From Mucilaginibacter sp. UR6-11 (GTDB lineage: Bacteria; Bacteroidota; Bacteroidia; Sphingobacteriales; Sphingobacteriaceae), in assembly GCF_020880695.1 (NCBI RefSeq), contig NZ_JAJIWO010000006.1:124001-188000 (forward strand): 64,000 nucleotides of DNA, written 5' to 3'. The notes under the pieces are model-generated. The model saw nothing but the letters and a program-made list of their open reading frames with translations, did no database searches and was not told where the DNA came from. Made by a program: the position numbers and the translations under genes. Shown here in pieces: positions 27,277-35,715 of this stretch (the stretch's first letter is position 1; every line of letters begins with the position of its first letter).

Positions 27277-27993
27277 ATGGAACAACAAACATCCATACGT
27301 ACAAATCTTCAATTAGGTATCTACAAGGTAATTGACCCCTTTGTAAAAGTTTTAATAAAACTGGGCCTTACCCCGAATGCTGTTACCTCTATTGGTTTTT
27401 TGCTAAATGTAGGGGTAGCGGCGATATTTATTATAGGGGGCGAAGAAGGAAATCGCGGTGACCTCAGCTACATCGGCTGGGCAGGCGGCCTGATTTTATT
27501 TGCGGGCCTGTTTGATATGCTTGACGGGCAGGTTGCACGGCTGGGTAACATGAAATCGACTTTCGGGGCTTTGTATGATTCGGTTTTAGACAGGTATAGT
27601 GAGCTGGTAATGTTTTTTGGCATTTGTTATTACCTGGTTGCACAACATTATTTTCTGAGTTCGATATTTGCTTTTATAGCTTTAATAGGCTCAATGATGG
27701 TAAGTTATGTACGTGCACGGGCCGAGGGGCTGGGCATTGATTCAAAAGGCGGTTTGATGCAGAGACCTGAGCGCGTGGTAACCATTGGCTTATTTGCCAT
27801 AATTTGTGGTGTGAGCTCGGTTTATATCGGCGGGAATTATAAACTATATGTACCGGGTGTAAAGTACCACGTTTTTGAAACCATGTCTATATTTACTATT
27901 CCGATAACCATACTGGCTGTGTTAACAAATATAACTGCGTTTAAAAGATTAACAAATGCAAAAACCAGCCTTGAAGAAAAAGAAAAGAATTAA
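27277..27993 (+). CDS. CDP-alcohol phosphatidyltransferase, candidate PI-phosphate synthase
   Basis: Integral membrane enzyme of 238 residues that joins a CDP-diacylglycerol to an alcohol. The full signature D-x2-D-G-x2-A-R-x8-G-x3-D-x3-D is present as Asp80, Asp83, Gly84, Ala87, Arg88, Gly97, Asp101 and Asp105 ([23 protein letters not shown]). Five to six hydrophobic helices follow the usual pattern. Beside MIPS, a phosphatase and an AUR1-type enzyme the alcohol is probably inositol-phosphate, giving PI-phosphate. Bacterial PI-phosphate synthases of this type are known from mycobacteria and, by genetics, Bacteroides. Head-group choice is inferred from context. Confidence 0.88.
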   Translation: MEQQTSIRTNLQLGIYKVIDPFVKVLIKLGLTPNAVTSIGFLLNVGVAAIFIIGGEEGNRGDLSYIGWAGGLILFAGLFDMLDGQVARLGNMKSTFGALYDSVLDRYSELVMFFGICYYLVAQHYFLSSIFAFIALIGSMMVSYVRARAEGLGIDSKGGLMQRPERVVTIGLFAIICGVSSVYIGGNYKLYVPGVKYHVFETMSIFTIPITILAVLTNITAFKRLTNAKTSLEEKEKN

Positions 27994-28005
27994 CGTTGCC
28001 TATTG

Positions 28006-28578
28006 ATGAAATTATTACTTTTAATATCACTTACTTTTTGTTCTTATTTGCCGGTAAACAAAGTACCGGATGAGCCGATTGCCAAACCCATTCTAACAAC
28101 AGCAACTGCAGAAGATGACAAGTTTCCGCCACCACCCGAAAGTGTGAGCCGGTTATTTTATATGCAGCGTACATCAAACGCCAACACGTTGATCTACGAG
28201 CTTAACGCGCCTTACGGGCGCCTTGATGAAGATAACCCTTTACATGTTTACTGGATCAGAAACGCAGAGAAGGGACAGAAAGAAGAACTTAATTATATAC
28301 AACGCAAATTTGCATACGGTTTGGTAACCAAAAAACTGACGAATGATCAATACGATGTCAGATTTGTATCATACAAAAAATTTCCACTGCTTTTGATGAA
28401 AGCAAACGACGGAAAATATCATATCTTCGCAACAATTGCACAGAAGCAAATAGTGCTTAACCGTATATTTGTAAAAATTGAAGGCGGCTCTTTCTGGCTG
28501 CCCAATATTGTTTATGTGGAACTAAAAGGAACAGATCAATCAACAGGCAGAGAAATTATAGAACGTTTTAAACCCTGA
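28006..28578 (+). CDS. DUF4833 protein
   Basis: Predicted exported protein of 190 residues: short hydrophobic N-terminus (LLLLISLTFCSYLPV) that may be a signal peptide, a proline-rich linker (KFPPPPESV), then a compact beta-rich domain (NTLIYELNAPYGRLDEDNPL, VYWIRNAEKGQKEELNYIQR). This is the DUF4833 pattern; from memory, the same family occurs in the Bacteroides inositol-lipid cluster. Biochemical role unknown. I use the ATG at 28006; a TTG codon just before it is not needed. It starts 12 bases after the PI-phosphate synthase gene and 6 bases before the hydroxylase gene, so it is clearly part of the operon. Confidence 0.85.
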   Translation: MKLLLLISLTFCSYLPVNKVPDEPIAKPILTTATAEDDKFPPPPESVSRLFYMQRTSNANTLIYELNAPYGRLDEDNPLHVYWIRNAEKGQKEELNYIQRKFAYGLVTKKLTNDQYDVRFVSYKKFPLLLMKANDGKYHIFATIAQKQIVLNRIFVKIEGGSFWLPNIVYVELKGTDQSTGREIIERFKP

Positions 28579-28584
28579 TACACC

Positions 28585-29205
28585 ATGGCAAAAAATTTCA
28601 TATCAAATTCACAGGAGTCAACAAGGATGTTTAAAAACGACCTGTTGGAAGCTTTATCAAAAGTTCATTTCCTGGTACCGGTATTTATTTTTGTACCGGT
28701 TATACTTGCAAGTACCTATATTGCTTTATTTGTTAAGGCGATTGGCATACTTACTTATATCGAGTTTTTCATTGTTGGCCTCTTTGTCTGGACGTTTGTT
28801 GAATATGTTATGCACCGCTTTGTATTCCATTACGTACCTAAAAACAAAATAGGCTTACGTTTGCATTTTATTTTTCACGGTGTACATCATGATTATCCAA
28901 GTGATGCCAAACGTTTGGTACTGCCCCCATCGGTAAGTATCCCGCTAGCAACCCTGTTTTATTTTCTGTTTGACGCTATCTTACCCGTTAACTATGTTTT
29001 TGGGTTTTTCCCGGGGTTTATATTAGGATATCTGTTTTATGATATATCTCACTACGCCATCCATCACTTTAACTTTAAAGGAAATATCTGGAAAAAGATA
29101 AAGCAACACCATATGTTGCATCACTATCAAAGCCCTGACAAGGGTTATGGTGTGAGCTCGCCATTATGGGATAAGATCTTCCGCTCAGACTTTGAAAAAA
29201 AATAA
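28585..29205 (+). CDS. fatty acid hydroxylase superfamily protein (FA2H/Scs7-like)
   Basis: Membrane diiron oxygenase of 206 residues. All histidine clusters of the superfamily are present: His77/His82 (MHRFVFH), His94/98/101/102 (HFIFHGVHH), His156/160/161 (HYAIHH) and His175/176/179/180 (QHHMLHHY). Order and spacing resemble the sphingolipid fatty acid 2-hydroxylase domain without its cytochrome b5 domain. In this operon it probably hydroxylates the acyl chain or sphingoid base of the ceramide; the carbon position is not predictable from sequence. The gene sits 2 bases before the AUR1-like gene. Family is secure, substrate inferred. Confidence 0.88.
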   Translation: MAKNFISNSQESTRMFKNDLLEALSKVHFLVPVFIFVPVILASTYIALFVKAIGILTYIEFFIVGLFVWTFVEYVMHRFVFHYVPKNKIGLRLHFIFHGVHHDYPSDAKRLVLPPSVSIPLATLFYFLFDAILPVNYVFGFFPGFILGYLFYDISHYAIHHFNFKGNIWKKIKQHHMLHHYQSPDKGYGVSSPLWDKIFRSDFEKK

Positions 29206-29207
29206 GA

Positions 29208-30146
29208 ATGAGTGGTGCTGTTAACCAGGGTTCGGTAGTCAATACCAGATCAATCCTGATTGTTTCATTTCTATCGGTTGCTTATTTACTGCTCTCTTCC
29301 TGGGTCGTAGGGTTTAAATCAGACCAGGTAGTGTTATTGGTTATTTTTAACACCCTGTTTTATGCATCGGCTATTACCCGCAAATTTATACTGGGCTTTT
29401 CGGTTTTCATCGTTTATTGGATCATATTTGATTACATGAAGGCTGTGCCCAACTATAATGTTAATACGGTACATATTGCTGATCTGTATAATTTAGAGAA
29501 GCATCTTTTCGGTATCAATTACAACGGGCACCTGTTAACCCCCAATGAATATTGGAAAGTTAACTCCACAACATTTTTAGACGTAATAGCCGGTTTGTTT
29601 TATATCTGTTGGATCCCGGTGCCGCTGGGCTTTGCAACTTATTTGTTTTTTAAAGACAGGCGCGAATTTTTATCTTTCGCAACAACATTTCTGCTGGCTA
29701 ATCTTATAGGATTTATTATCTACTACGCCTTCCCCGCCGCGCCGCCGTGGTATATACAGGAACATGGCTTTGTTTTTAACGCCGCAACACCCGGTAACAC
29801 GGGAGGCTTGTCACGGTTTGACAGCTACTTTGATATTCAGCTTTTTCATTCTCTTTATCAAAAAGGATCAAATGTATTTGCAGCAATGCCTTCGCTGCAT
29901 TCTGCTTACCCGGTTATTGTTATTTACTATGCTTTCAGAAATCATTTAGGCTTTATGAAAGTTGTTTTAGGTACGGTTATGGTAGGCATATGGCTTACAG
30001 CTATTTACACCAGCCACCATTATGTATTAGATGTATTAGCCGGAATTATAACCGCCATAGTCGGAATTAATTTGTTTAACTTATTATTTACCAAAGTGCC
30101 CTTTTTAACCCGGTTACTGGATAAATACGAAGCCATTATAAAATAA
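29208..30146 (+). CDS. AUR1-type PAP2 enzyme, candidate inositol phosphorylceramide synthase
   Basis: Polytopic membrane enzyme of 312 residues of the PAP2/AUR1 group. Fungal Aur1-like motifs are clear: YYAFPAAPPWY (162-172), FAAMPSLHSAYP (224-235) and YTSHHYVLDVLAG (267-279). The expected catalytic triad is His231, His271 and Asp275. Such enzymes move phosphoinositol from PI to ceramide, releasing diacylglycerol. All other needed steps are encoded immediately upstream, which supports this role over a simple lipid phosphatase. Last gene of the locus; an imperfect hairpin follows at 30155-30178. Confidence 0.88.
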   Translation: MSGAVNQGSVVNTRSILIVSFLSVAYLLLSSWVVGFKSDQVVLLVIFNTLFYASAITRKFILGFSVFIVYWIIFDYMKAVPNYNVNTVHIADLYNLEKHLFGINYNGHLLTPNEYWKVNSTTFLDVIAGLFYICWIPVPLGFATYLFFKDRREFLSFATTFLLANLIGFIIYYAFPAAPPWYIQEHGFVFNAATPGNTGGLSRFDSYFDIQLFHSLYQKGSNVFAAMPSLHSAYPVIVIYYAFRNHLGFMKVVLGTVMVGIWLTAIYTSHHYVLDVLAGIITAIVGINLFNLLFTKVPFLTRLLDKYEAIIK

Positions 30147-30154
30147 CCCGCCTG

Positions 30155-30178
30155 ATAGTGTACTGTTTTGTATACTAT
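30155..30178 (+). terminator. possible hairpin after the sphingolipid operon
   Basis: ATAGTGTAC (30155-30163) pairs with GTATACTAT (30170-30178) with one G-U pair and a 6-base loop. There is no long T-run, so termination is uncertain. Confidence 0.4.
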
Positions 30179-30310
30179 AAATTTCGTGTTTTAAATATTT
30201 CTGGTTATATTTAATTCCTTTTCACAATAGGATCTGTCTTTAACTCAAACAGTTGCATAATAGGCATGCTATTTGAATACTGTTGAACAGCTGTGTAAAG
30301 GCGGATTTAT

Positions 30311-31173
30311 ATGAAGAAACTTATTATACTTATCATTATATCATTATACGGACTAAAGTCTTCCGCTTATGCTGTGACTGATAGTACATTACTTCAGTCG
30401 GCTGTTCACGCTACACTTATAGACAGTTTGAAACAGCAATTGCAGCTCTCATCAAACGATACTTTGAAATCGGCTTTGTATACGCAACTGGCTGCCGAAT
30501 ATTTAAAATATGACAAACTGGATAGCAGAACCAGAAAATTTTATCAGGCCCAGGCTTTAAATTACAGTTACCTGGCGTTGCATTTGTATTCAGGCATGAA
30601 CGATACTACCGGCCTGCGTACCTGCTTTAACAGCCTTGCCAAGGTATATCGCTCGCAACGAAAATATCCACAGGCAAAATGGTTTATACTACAATCAAAC
30701 ACCTTATCACGCCTTAAAAAGGATGTTCCCAACATATTGGAATCACTCATTGTATTGGCTAACATAAAAATGGAAATAAAGGATTACACCCTTGCAATGC
30801 GTGATCTTAATGAAGCGCTCACATTATCAAAAGCTAATCATTATCCCAAAGTGGAATCAAACGTACAGGAAAGCTATGTTCTGTTATATACCCATCTAAA
30901 GAATTATACCAAAGCAGATATCGCTGCAAAAAGACATGACTTTATCGAGGATAGCCTGTTAAAAGACGAAGAAAAGCTGGTGGCTAAGACCCGGGATACG
31001 CTGCAGGCGAAAAAAAAAGTTTTTCAAGCCAGCAGGAAACCTTACAAAGCAAACTACTCCAGAAGGATAGCCTCATTATAATATTAATAATTACCATCGG
31101 GCTGATCAGCCTGGTAGCAGTTACCATATCCTTTTACCGGAGACGGAGAAGACGGCGCAGACGTACCCATTAA
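30311..31173 (+). pseudogene. TPR protein with C-terminal membrane anchor in the -1 frame (frameshifted or recoded)
   Basis: The first frame (to 31081) encodes 256 residues: a signal peptide (KLIILIIISLYGLKSSAYA) and TPR-like helices (about residues 55-215; YTQLAAEYLKY, CFNSLAKVYRSQRKYPQAKW, YTLAMRDLNEALTLSK). After an A9 run at 31010-31018 the -1 frame continues 51 codons to TAA at 31173: a coiled-coil stretch (SSQQETLQSKLLQKDS), one membrane helix (IIILIITIGLISLVAVTISF) and nine Arg. The continuation looks like the true C-terminus of a TPR sensor-type protein. Possible causes are a one-base indel in the homopolymer, a sequencing error, or -1 slippage on A AAA AAA G. The full product would be 287 residues. 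Confidence 0.75.
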
Positions 31174-31203
31174 ACTTACTATCTTAATAACTGTCCAATA
31201 AGC

Positions 31204-31773
31204 ATGAGAAATGTTATTTTATCAATAACCATTGTATTAACGTTTGTAACATCAGTTGTATTTGGCCAATCGCCGGGTAGTAATAAGTTCAAAAAGGAAT
31301 TCTTAAGGGTAATTAACCGCACGCGCGCAAATGGCTGTATCTGCGGCACAAATTATATGCCCCCCGCCCCACCATTGATGTGGAATGATAAGTTAGAGAA
31401 AGCAGCAAAGGGACACGCACAGGACATGGCGTCACGAAGATATTTTAGTCATGTTAGTAAAGACGGGCGCGACGCTATGGCACGGGCGGAAAATGCCGGT
31501 TATGATCATTTTGGTTTTAAGAGTTTTACAGTGGGCGAAAACATAGCGCAGGGCCAGCCCACTATAGCAGAAGTAATGACCGGCTGGATCAACAGCGAAG
31601 GCCATTGCCGAAACTTAATGAACCCTGACTTTAAAGAAGTTGGAATATGGGTAACAGACACCTACTGGGTGCAGGATTTTGGCGGGCGCGAGGAATTTTC
31701 GGCGGAAATGAAACAGATGATTAAAAGTGGCAAGGCCCGGATTATACAAGGATCAGTGCACGAGAGTCATTAA
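31204..31773 (+). CDS. secreted CAP-domain (SCP/PR-1-like) protein
   Basis: Exported protein of 189 residues: signal peptide (LSITIVLTFVTSVVFG, cleavage before QSPGS) then one CAP domain. Family features: LMWNDKLEKAAKGHAQDMA, YFSHVSKDGRDAMARAENAG, TVGENIAQGQPT, and GWINSEGHCRNLMNPDFKEVG with the conserved His/Glu/His. Roles of bacterial CAP proteins are poorly known (lipid binding or peptidase activity are discussed). Its stop overlaps the stop of the convergent DUF1456 gene by 4 bases. Confidence 0.9.
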   Translation: MRNVILSITIVLTFVTSVVFGQSPGSNKFKKEFLRVINRTRANGCICGTNYMPPAPPLMWNDKLEKAAKGHAQDMASRRYFSHVSKDGRDAMARAENAGYDHFGFKSFTVGENIAQGQPTIAEVMTGWINSEGHCRNLMNPDFKEVGIWVTDTYWVQDFGGREEFSAEMKQMIKSGKARIIQGSVHESH

Positions 31774-31991
31774 GGCTTTGGTCCGCGTTTATAAATAATC
31801 AATCCGTTTAAAAAATTCCGGAGTATCTGATCACCACATGGTTTAAAATTGGGATGATCTTCTGCCCTGAATATCGCCCCCAGCTCCGTTTTGGTGATCC
31901 TGAAATTAGCTAGTTCCAACACCTTCACAATATCGTCATCTGTAAACTTCATAGCTACCCTAAGCTTTTTCATTATATCATTATTGCTCAT
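31770..31991 (-). CDS. DUF1456 (YehS-like) protein, single-repeat form
   Basis: Small cytoplasmic protein of 73 residues (NDIMKKLRVAMKFTDDDIVK, then HPNFKPCGDQILRNFLNGL). It matches one of the two repeats of E. coli YehS, which is about twice as long. Function unknown. It starts 6 bases after the helicase stop, so it is in the same transcript; an RNA-related role is only suggested by that linkage. Confidence 0.85.
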   Translation of the reverse strand: MSNNDIMKKLRVAMKFTDDDIVKVLELANFRITKTELGAIFRAEDHPNFKPCGDQILRNFLNGLIIYKRGPKP

Positions 31992-31997
31992 ATATTC

Positions 31998-33299
31998 TTA
32001 TCTTGATATTTCGATCTTTACTTTTTTATTTTTAATCTTCTCACCTTTAACGCGCTCCACCAGCTGTTCTATTTGGGTGCGTTTTACCGCGGCGTATGAG
32101 GTATTATCCAATACTTCAATCAAACCAAGATCCTCTTTGGGCAACGCTCCTTTCTTTAGTAATAACCCAACGATATCTACTTTGTTCACCTTATCTTTTT
32201 TACCTGCGGCGATATACAAAGTGGCCCATGGTGTAATTTCAGGTAAAGACAGTTTTTCGGGTAATTCTTCTATTTCAGGTTTTTGTTTCAGATAGTCCTG
32301 CTTCTCCTCTTCGTTTAATATCAAATAAGCAGTTCCTTTAGCGTGCATACGTGCGGTACGGCCATTACGATGCGTAAACGCCTCTTCATTATGCGGTAGC
32401 TGATAGTGAATAATGTATTCAATCTCGGGGATATCCAGCCCGCGCGATGCCAGGTCAGTAGTGATCAACAAACGGTGACTACCGTTCCTGAATTTCAACA
32501 ATGCCCGCTCCCGGTCGTCCTGTTCCATCCCGCCATGAAATATGTCATGAATAATCCCGCGGTCCCAAAGTAAATCACTAATTCGATCAACAGCCTCGCG
32601 ATGGTTACAAAAAACCAGCGTGGCCTTGTTACCGATTTTGCAGATCAGCGAAAACAAAGTATCCAGTTTATCAGCGGCATCAGCAATAACTGCTTTTAAT
32701 TTAATATCGGGTGTATTGGATTTATTGTTAAGATAATTTAGTTCAACCGGGTTGGTCACTCCTGTAAAATCGGGTATTTCATCCATGCGGGTGGCTGATG
32801 TTAAAATCCGCCTGCCCAAATGTGCCAACTGCCGGATAATTACAGTCATATCTGTTTGGAAACCAAACTCCAGCGACTTATCAAATTCGTCTAAAACCAG
32901 TGTATGAATTGCCTCCGGGTTAAAGTTTTCATGGCGCAGATGATAAGCGATACGGCCGGGCGTTCCTATAAGAACCGCCGGTGGCTGCGAAAGATTATTC
33001 TTCTCTATTTTGGTAGAATGGCCACCGTAACAACAATTAACTTTAAAGCCACTGCCTATTGTTTTGAAAACCTGTTCTATTTGCAAGGCCAACTCGCGCG
33101 ATGGCACCAATATTAAAACCTGCACCAGGTTAATATCGCGATGCAATAATTTAAGCACCGGTAATAAAAAACCCAGTGTTTTGCCCGAGCCTGTGGGCGA
33201 AAGCAAGATCAGATCACTTTTAGGATCGGCACTAAGCGCCGCGTTTTGCATTTCGTTCAATGCAGTGATCTTAAGGTTTTCAAGCGCTTTTTTTATCAT
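31998..33299 (-). CDS. DEAD-box RNA helicase, DbpA-like
   Basis: ATP-dependent RNA helicase of 433 residues. Motifs: Q-motif region (ITALNEMQNAAL), Walker A SPTGSGKT (34-41), PSREL, GTPGRI, motif II DEFD (137-140, Phe in place of Ala), SAT, FCNHREAVDRI, TTDLASRGLDIP and HRNGRTARM. The C-terminal part (about 355-433) has the DbpA RNA-binding fold seen in 23S rRNA helicases (KVDIVGLLLKKGALPKEDLG). Probable role is large-subunit ribosome assembly. Start ATG at 33299 lies 4 bases after a -7 box. Confidence 0.92.
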   Translation of the reverse strand: MIKKALENLKITALNEMQNAALSADPKSDLILLSPTGSGKTLGFLLPVLKLLHRDINLVQVLILVPSRELALQIEQVFKTIGSGFKVNCCYGGHSTKIEKNNLSQPPAVLIGTPGRIAYHLRHENFNPEAIHTLVLDEFDKSLEFGFQTDMTVIIRQLAHLGRRILTSATRMDEIPDFTGVTNPVELNYLNNKSNTPDIKLKAVIADAADKLDTLFSLICKIGNKATLVFCNHREAVDRISDLLWDRGIIHDIFHGGMEQDDRERALLKFRNGSHRLLITTDLASRGLDIPEIEYIIHYQLPHNEEAFTHRNGRTARMHAKGTAYLILNEEEKQDYLKQKPEIEELPEKLSLPEITPWATLYIAAGKKDKVNKVDIVGLLLKKGALPKEDLGLIEVLDNTSYAAVKRTQIEQLVERVKGEKIKNKKVKIEISR

Positions 33300-33303
33300 G
33301 GCG

Positions 33304-33311
33304 CAAAGATA
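33304..33311 (-). promoter_or_regulatory. -7 box (TATCTTTG) for the helicase gene
   Basis: Exact TAnnTTTG on the minus strand, 4 bases before the ATG, implying a leaderless transcript. Confidence 0.5.
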
Positions 33312-33378
33312 CGGGTAATTGTCCGAACTAAGATTGATGGATAACTTTGATTATATAATCCTTTAGGTATTACAAATT

Positions 33379-34755
33379 TTAGTGCTTACGCTTAGCCAGC
33401 GTTAACGCGGTAGTAGTTGTATAGTACTTGGCAATCATGTTTGGCACCTCCCATTCCGGCATATCGCCTTCGCGCAGGTAATTAAGATATTTTTCTGTCA
33501 CACGGCCAAAATGCGCCTCATGTCCGTCTTTATATTTCTCGGGGATTATAACTTCCCAACCTTTATCATTCCTTTTAAGTTTAACGCCCGGATATTTACC
33601 CTGTATGGCCTTTAAGTTTTCAAACAGCTGTTTTTCATAAGTTGTGCTTTCATTATTTAGCGGTTGGATGTATAAAACAGGAGCATATTTCTCTGCAGCG
33701 CCCTGCTTTATATACAAATCTGCCTTAGTACCATGCAGCGCTGAATTGTGGCTATCGCCGCTTCCATCGGGTGCAGCGTAGGCCCATTTAGCGGTAAGTT
33801 TTATGTTAGTGCCAAACAGTTTATAATTAACAGATCCGTTAGCGTATACTTTTAAAATAGTGTCTTTAACGATATTGTCTTTTAAAAACGCCGGGAAGCC
33901 ATCCAGTTTGGTGATTGCTTTAAACTGACTGAGATTGATATAAGAAGGCCATCTTTTTGCACTTGTAAACTGGATATCTTTTTTATAATTGATGACTTTT
34001 TCGGGGAAACATTCCCATTGGGTAAGATCAACTAAATGTACACCAACGTCCTGCAAACCCTCGCCTTGTTGTTTTACATCAAAAAACCAGGCGGGCCGGC
34101 TCAATACACTACCTGATACATATTTATAAAAATAGTGTACGCTCTCCATCTCAACCGCAGGTTGCTGCGGTGTACCTTTTTTTAACTGGCCAAACACTTC
34201 GGGCAATAGTGCGAACTCGCGCTGTAAAGTATTTGTTATTTCATAACGCTCGGTCATGATATCATATAGCACCAGCTTTTTCTTAGCGGCCACTGCAAAT
34301 GCGTTCCTGAGCATTTCAAAATGTTCATTGTCAATAGCCATTGGCTTATCACCCAAAACATTAAAGCCTGCATCAATTGATTTTTTGATATACTCGGTTT
34401 TCTTTTGGTTATTACCAGCCATAACTACCACGTTGCCTTTTTTCTCGGCAATCATTTTATTAAAAAAGTCATCGCCGGTATAAACTATTTCGCTCCAGTG
34501 CGTTGGGTCGGTCTTACGAAAATTATAAGCATCAATTTTATCAAGATGCGATTTAACATCAGGGCCCTTGGGCGCATATACATATACATCCGGTTCAATA
34601 TCGGGCAAGGTTGTTTTTTGCACCAGCGCGGCATGGAAATGACCGGGATCAAGTGTGATCAGTTTTATTTTTTCATTTTCTTTGAGCTGGCCATAGGCAG
34701 AAAACCCAATAAAAACCGTGCAAATTATAACACAAAAACTTCCGATATTTTTCAT
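33379..34755 (-). CDS. secreted Gfo/Idh/MocA-like oxidoreductase
   Basis: Exported NAD(P)-dependent sugar oxidoreductase-like protein of 458 residues. A signal peptide (FCVIICTVFIGFSAYG, cleavage before QLKEN) precedes a Rossmann domain (KLITLDPGHFHAALVQK; VVVMAGNNQKKTEYIKK; LGDKPMAI in the place of the usual EKP motif) and a C-terminal domain of the putative-oxidoreductase type common in Bacteroidota. The substrate is probably a sugar or sugar acid, not predictable here. It follows the DUF4337 gene by 13 bases on the same strand. Confidence 0.85.
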   Translation of the reverse strand: MKNIGSFCVIICTVFIGFSAYGQLKENEKIKLITLDPGHFHAALVQKTTLPDIEPDVYVYAPKGPDVKSHLDKIDAYNFRKTDPTHWSEIVYTGDDFFNKMIAEKKGNVVVMAGNNQKKTEYIKKSIDAGFNVLGDKPMAIDNEHFEMLRNAFAVAAKKKLVLYDIMTERYEITNTLQREFALLPEVFGQLKKGTPQQPAVEMESVHYFYKYVSGSVLSRPAWFFDVKQQGEGLQDVGVHLVDLTQWECFPEKVINYKKDIQFTSAKRWPSYINLSQFKAITKLDGFPAFLKDNIVKDTILKVYANGSVNYKLFGTNIKLTAKWAYAAPDGSGDSHNSALHGTKADLYIKQGAAEKYAPVLYIQPLNNESTTYEKQLFENLKAIQGKYPGVKLKRNDKGWEVIIPEKYKDGHEAHFGRVTEKYLNYLREGDMPEWEVPNMIAKYYTTTTALTLAKRKH

Positions 34756-34768
34756 AATACCCGTTTGA

Positions 34769-35317
34769 TTAAAACCAGATCCCCTGGGTCAAAAAGAAAA
34801 TGCCTATTAAAGCAAATCCTATACTTACCAGCCATAAACTTTTTCGTTTAATAATAATAGATATAGCACCTATCGCTATCGAGATTTGAAACAAAGTAAT
34901 GCCGCGTGCAAAAACGCTATGTTTAACTACATGCAGGTCTGATTCTTTTTGGAAATCTTCGGCTTTTTCTTTTATTGCCGCCTGCTCTTGTTTATTCTGT
35001 TTTATTTTTTCTTCGTCTGCAGCTATTACAGGTTTCCCAAATGCCGATAATATTTTACTGGTTTGATTCAACGTTTCGGTTTTGATGCCCTTTGCCTGGT
35101 AAAACGCCCATTGATCTGAAGCACGGATTTGGGCTAACATGGCTTCATCGGCATGTTCGCCCGCCAGCAAACCGGTTATGGCAGCTAGTACGGCAATTAA
35201 TGCTGTAGAAAGCGCTACAAACAGCACCCACCGGTCTTTACCTTCAGACAGAATATGATGGGCGTGTTCATTACTTTGTTCGTGAATTTTTTCGGCGTAG
35301 TTTTCTATTTCGTCCAT
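34769..35317 (-). CDS. DUF4337 membrane protein
   Basis: Protein of 182 residues with an N-terminal cytoplasmic helix (IENYAEKIHEQSNEHAHH), a first membrane helix (WVLFVALSTALIAVLAAITG), a long charged coiled-coil (about residues 75-140) and two C-terminal membrane helices (ITLFQISIAIGAISIII, LVSIGFALIGIFFL). This is the DUF4337 layout. Function unknown. Probably transcribed with the downstream oxidoreductase gene. Confidence 0.85.
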   Translation of the reverse strand: MDEIENYAEKIHEQSNEHAHHILSEGKDRWVLFVALSTALIAVLAAITGLLAGEHADEAMLAQIRASDQWAFYQAKGIKTETLNQTSKILSAFGKPVIAADEEKIKQNKQEQAAIKEKAEDFQKESDLHVVKHSVFARGITLFQISIAIGAISIIIKRKSLWLVSIGFALIGIFFLTQGIWF

Positions 35318-35407
35318 TTAAAAATTTCAGCTATTAATAATCTTCTATAAAGATAAAACTAGAAATAATTAGCTACAATAACTATACAACTAATTGTATA
35401 CCACAAC

Positions 35408-35677
35408 TCAAAAGCTTGCAGACAAGGCGTTTTTTGCCTGTATAAACCCCGCTATCTCGGCAGCGCTCTGGTGGGTGAAATCGCCCATACCGGTATATTC
35501 CCACTGGTTCATATTATCATCAAATATAATATCACCCATACCCACATTACCCTCTGTTAACCTAAACACACCGGTAACGTAAATATCCCCGCCCGGTATA
35601 TTTTGGTTCACGGGGGTAATGGTGATATTATGTTCTTCCCCATCTATATAAATGGTATAATTTATAGGATCTGTCAT
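35408..35677 (-). CDS. hypothetical small protein
   Basis: 89 residues, no signal peptide or membrane helix (DPINYTIYIDGEEHNITITP, VFRLTEGNVGMGDIIFDDN). I start at the ATG at 35677 (MTDPINYT) since codons upstream of it look non-coding. The beta-rich composition and a C-terminal helix suggest a compact domain; I do not recognise a family. It lies 38 bases after truC on the same strand. Confidence 0.65.
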   Translation of the reverse strand: MTDPINYTIYIDGEEHNITITPVNQNIPGGDIYVTGVFRLTEGNVGMGDIIFDDNMNQWEYTGMGDFTHQSAAEIAGFIQAKNALSASF

Positions 35678-35715
35678 GTGTTTACTACAAAAAAATAATC
35701 TGTTTGTTTGGATAA

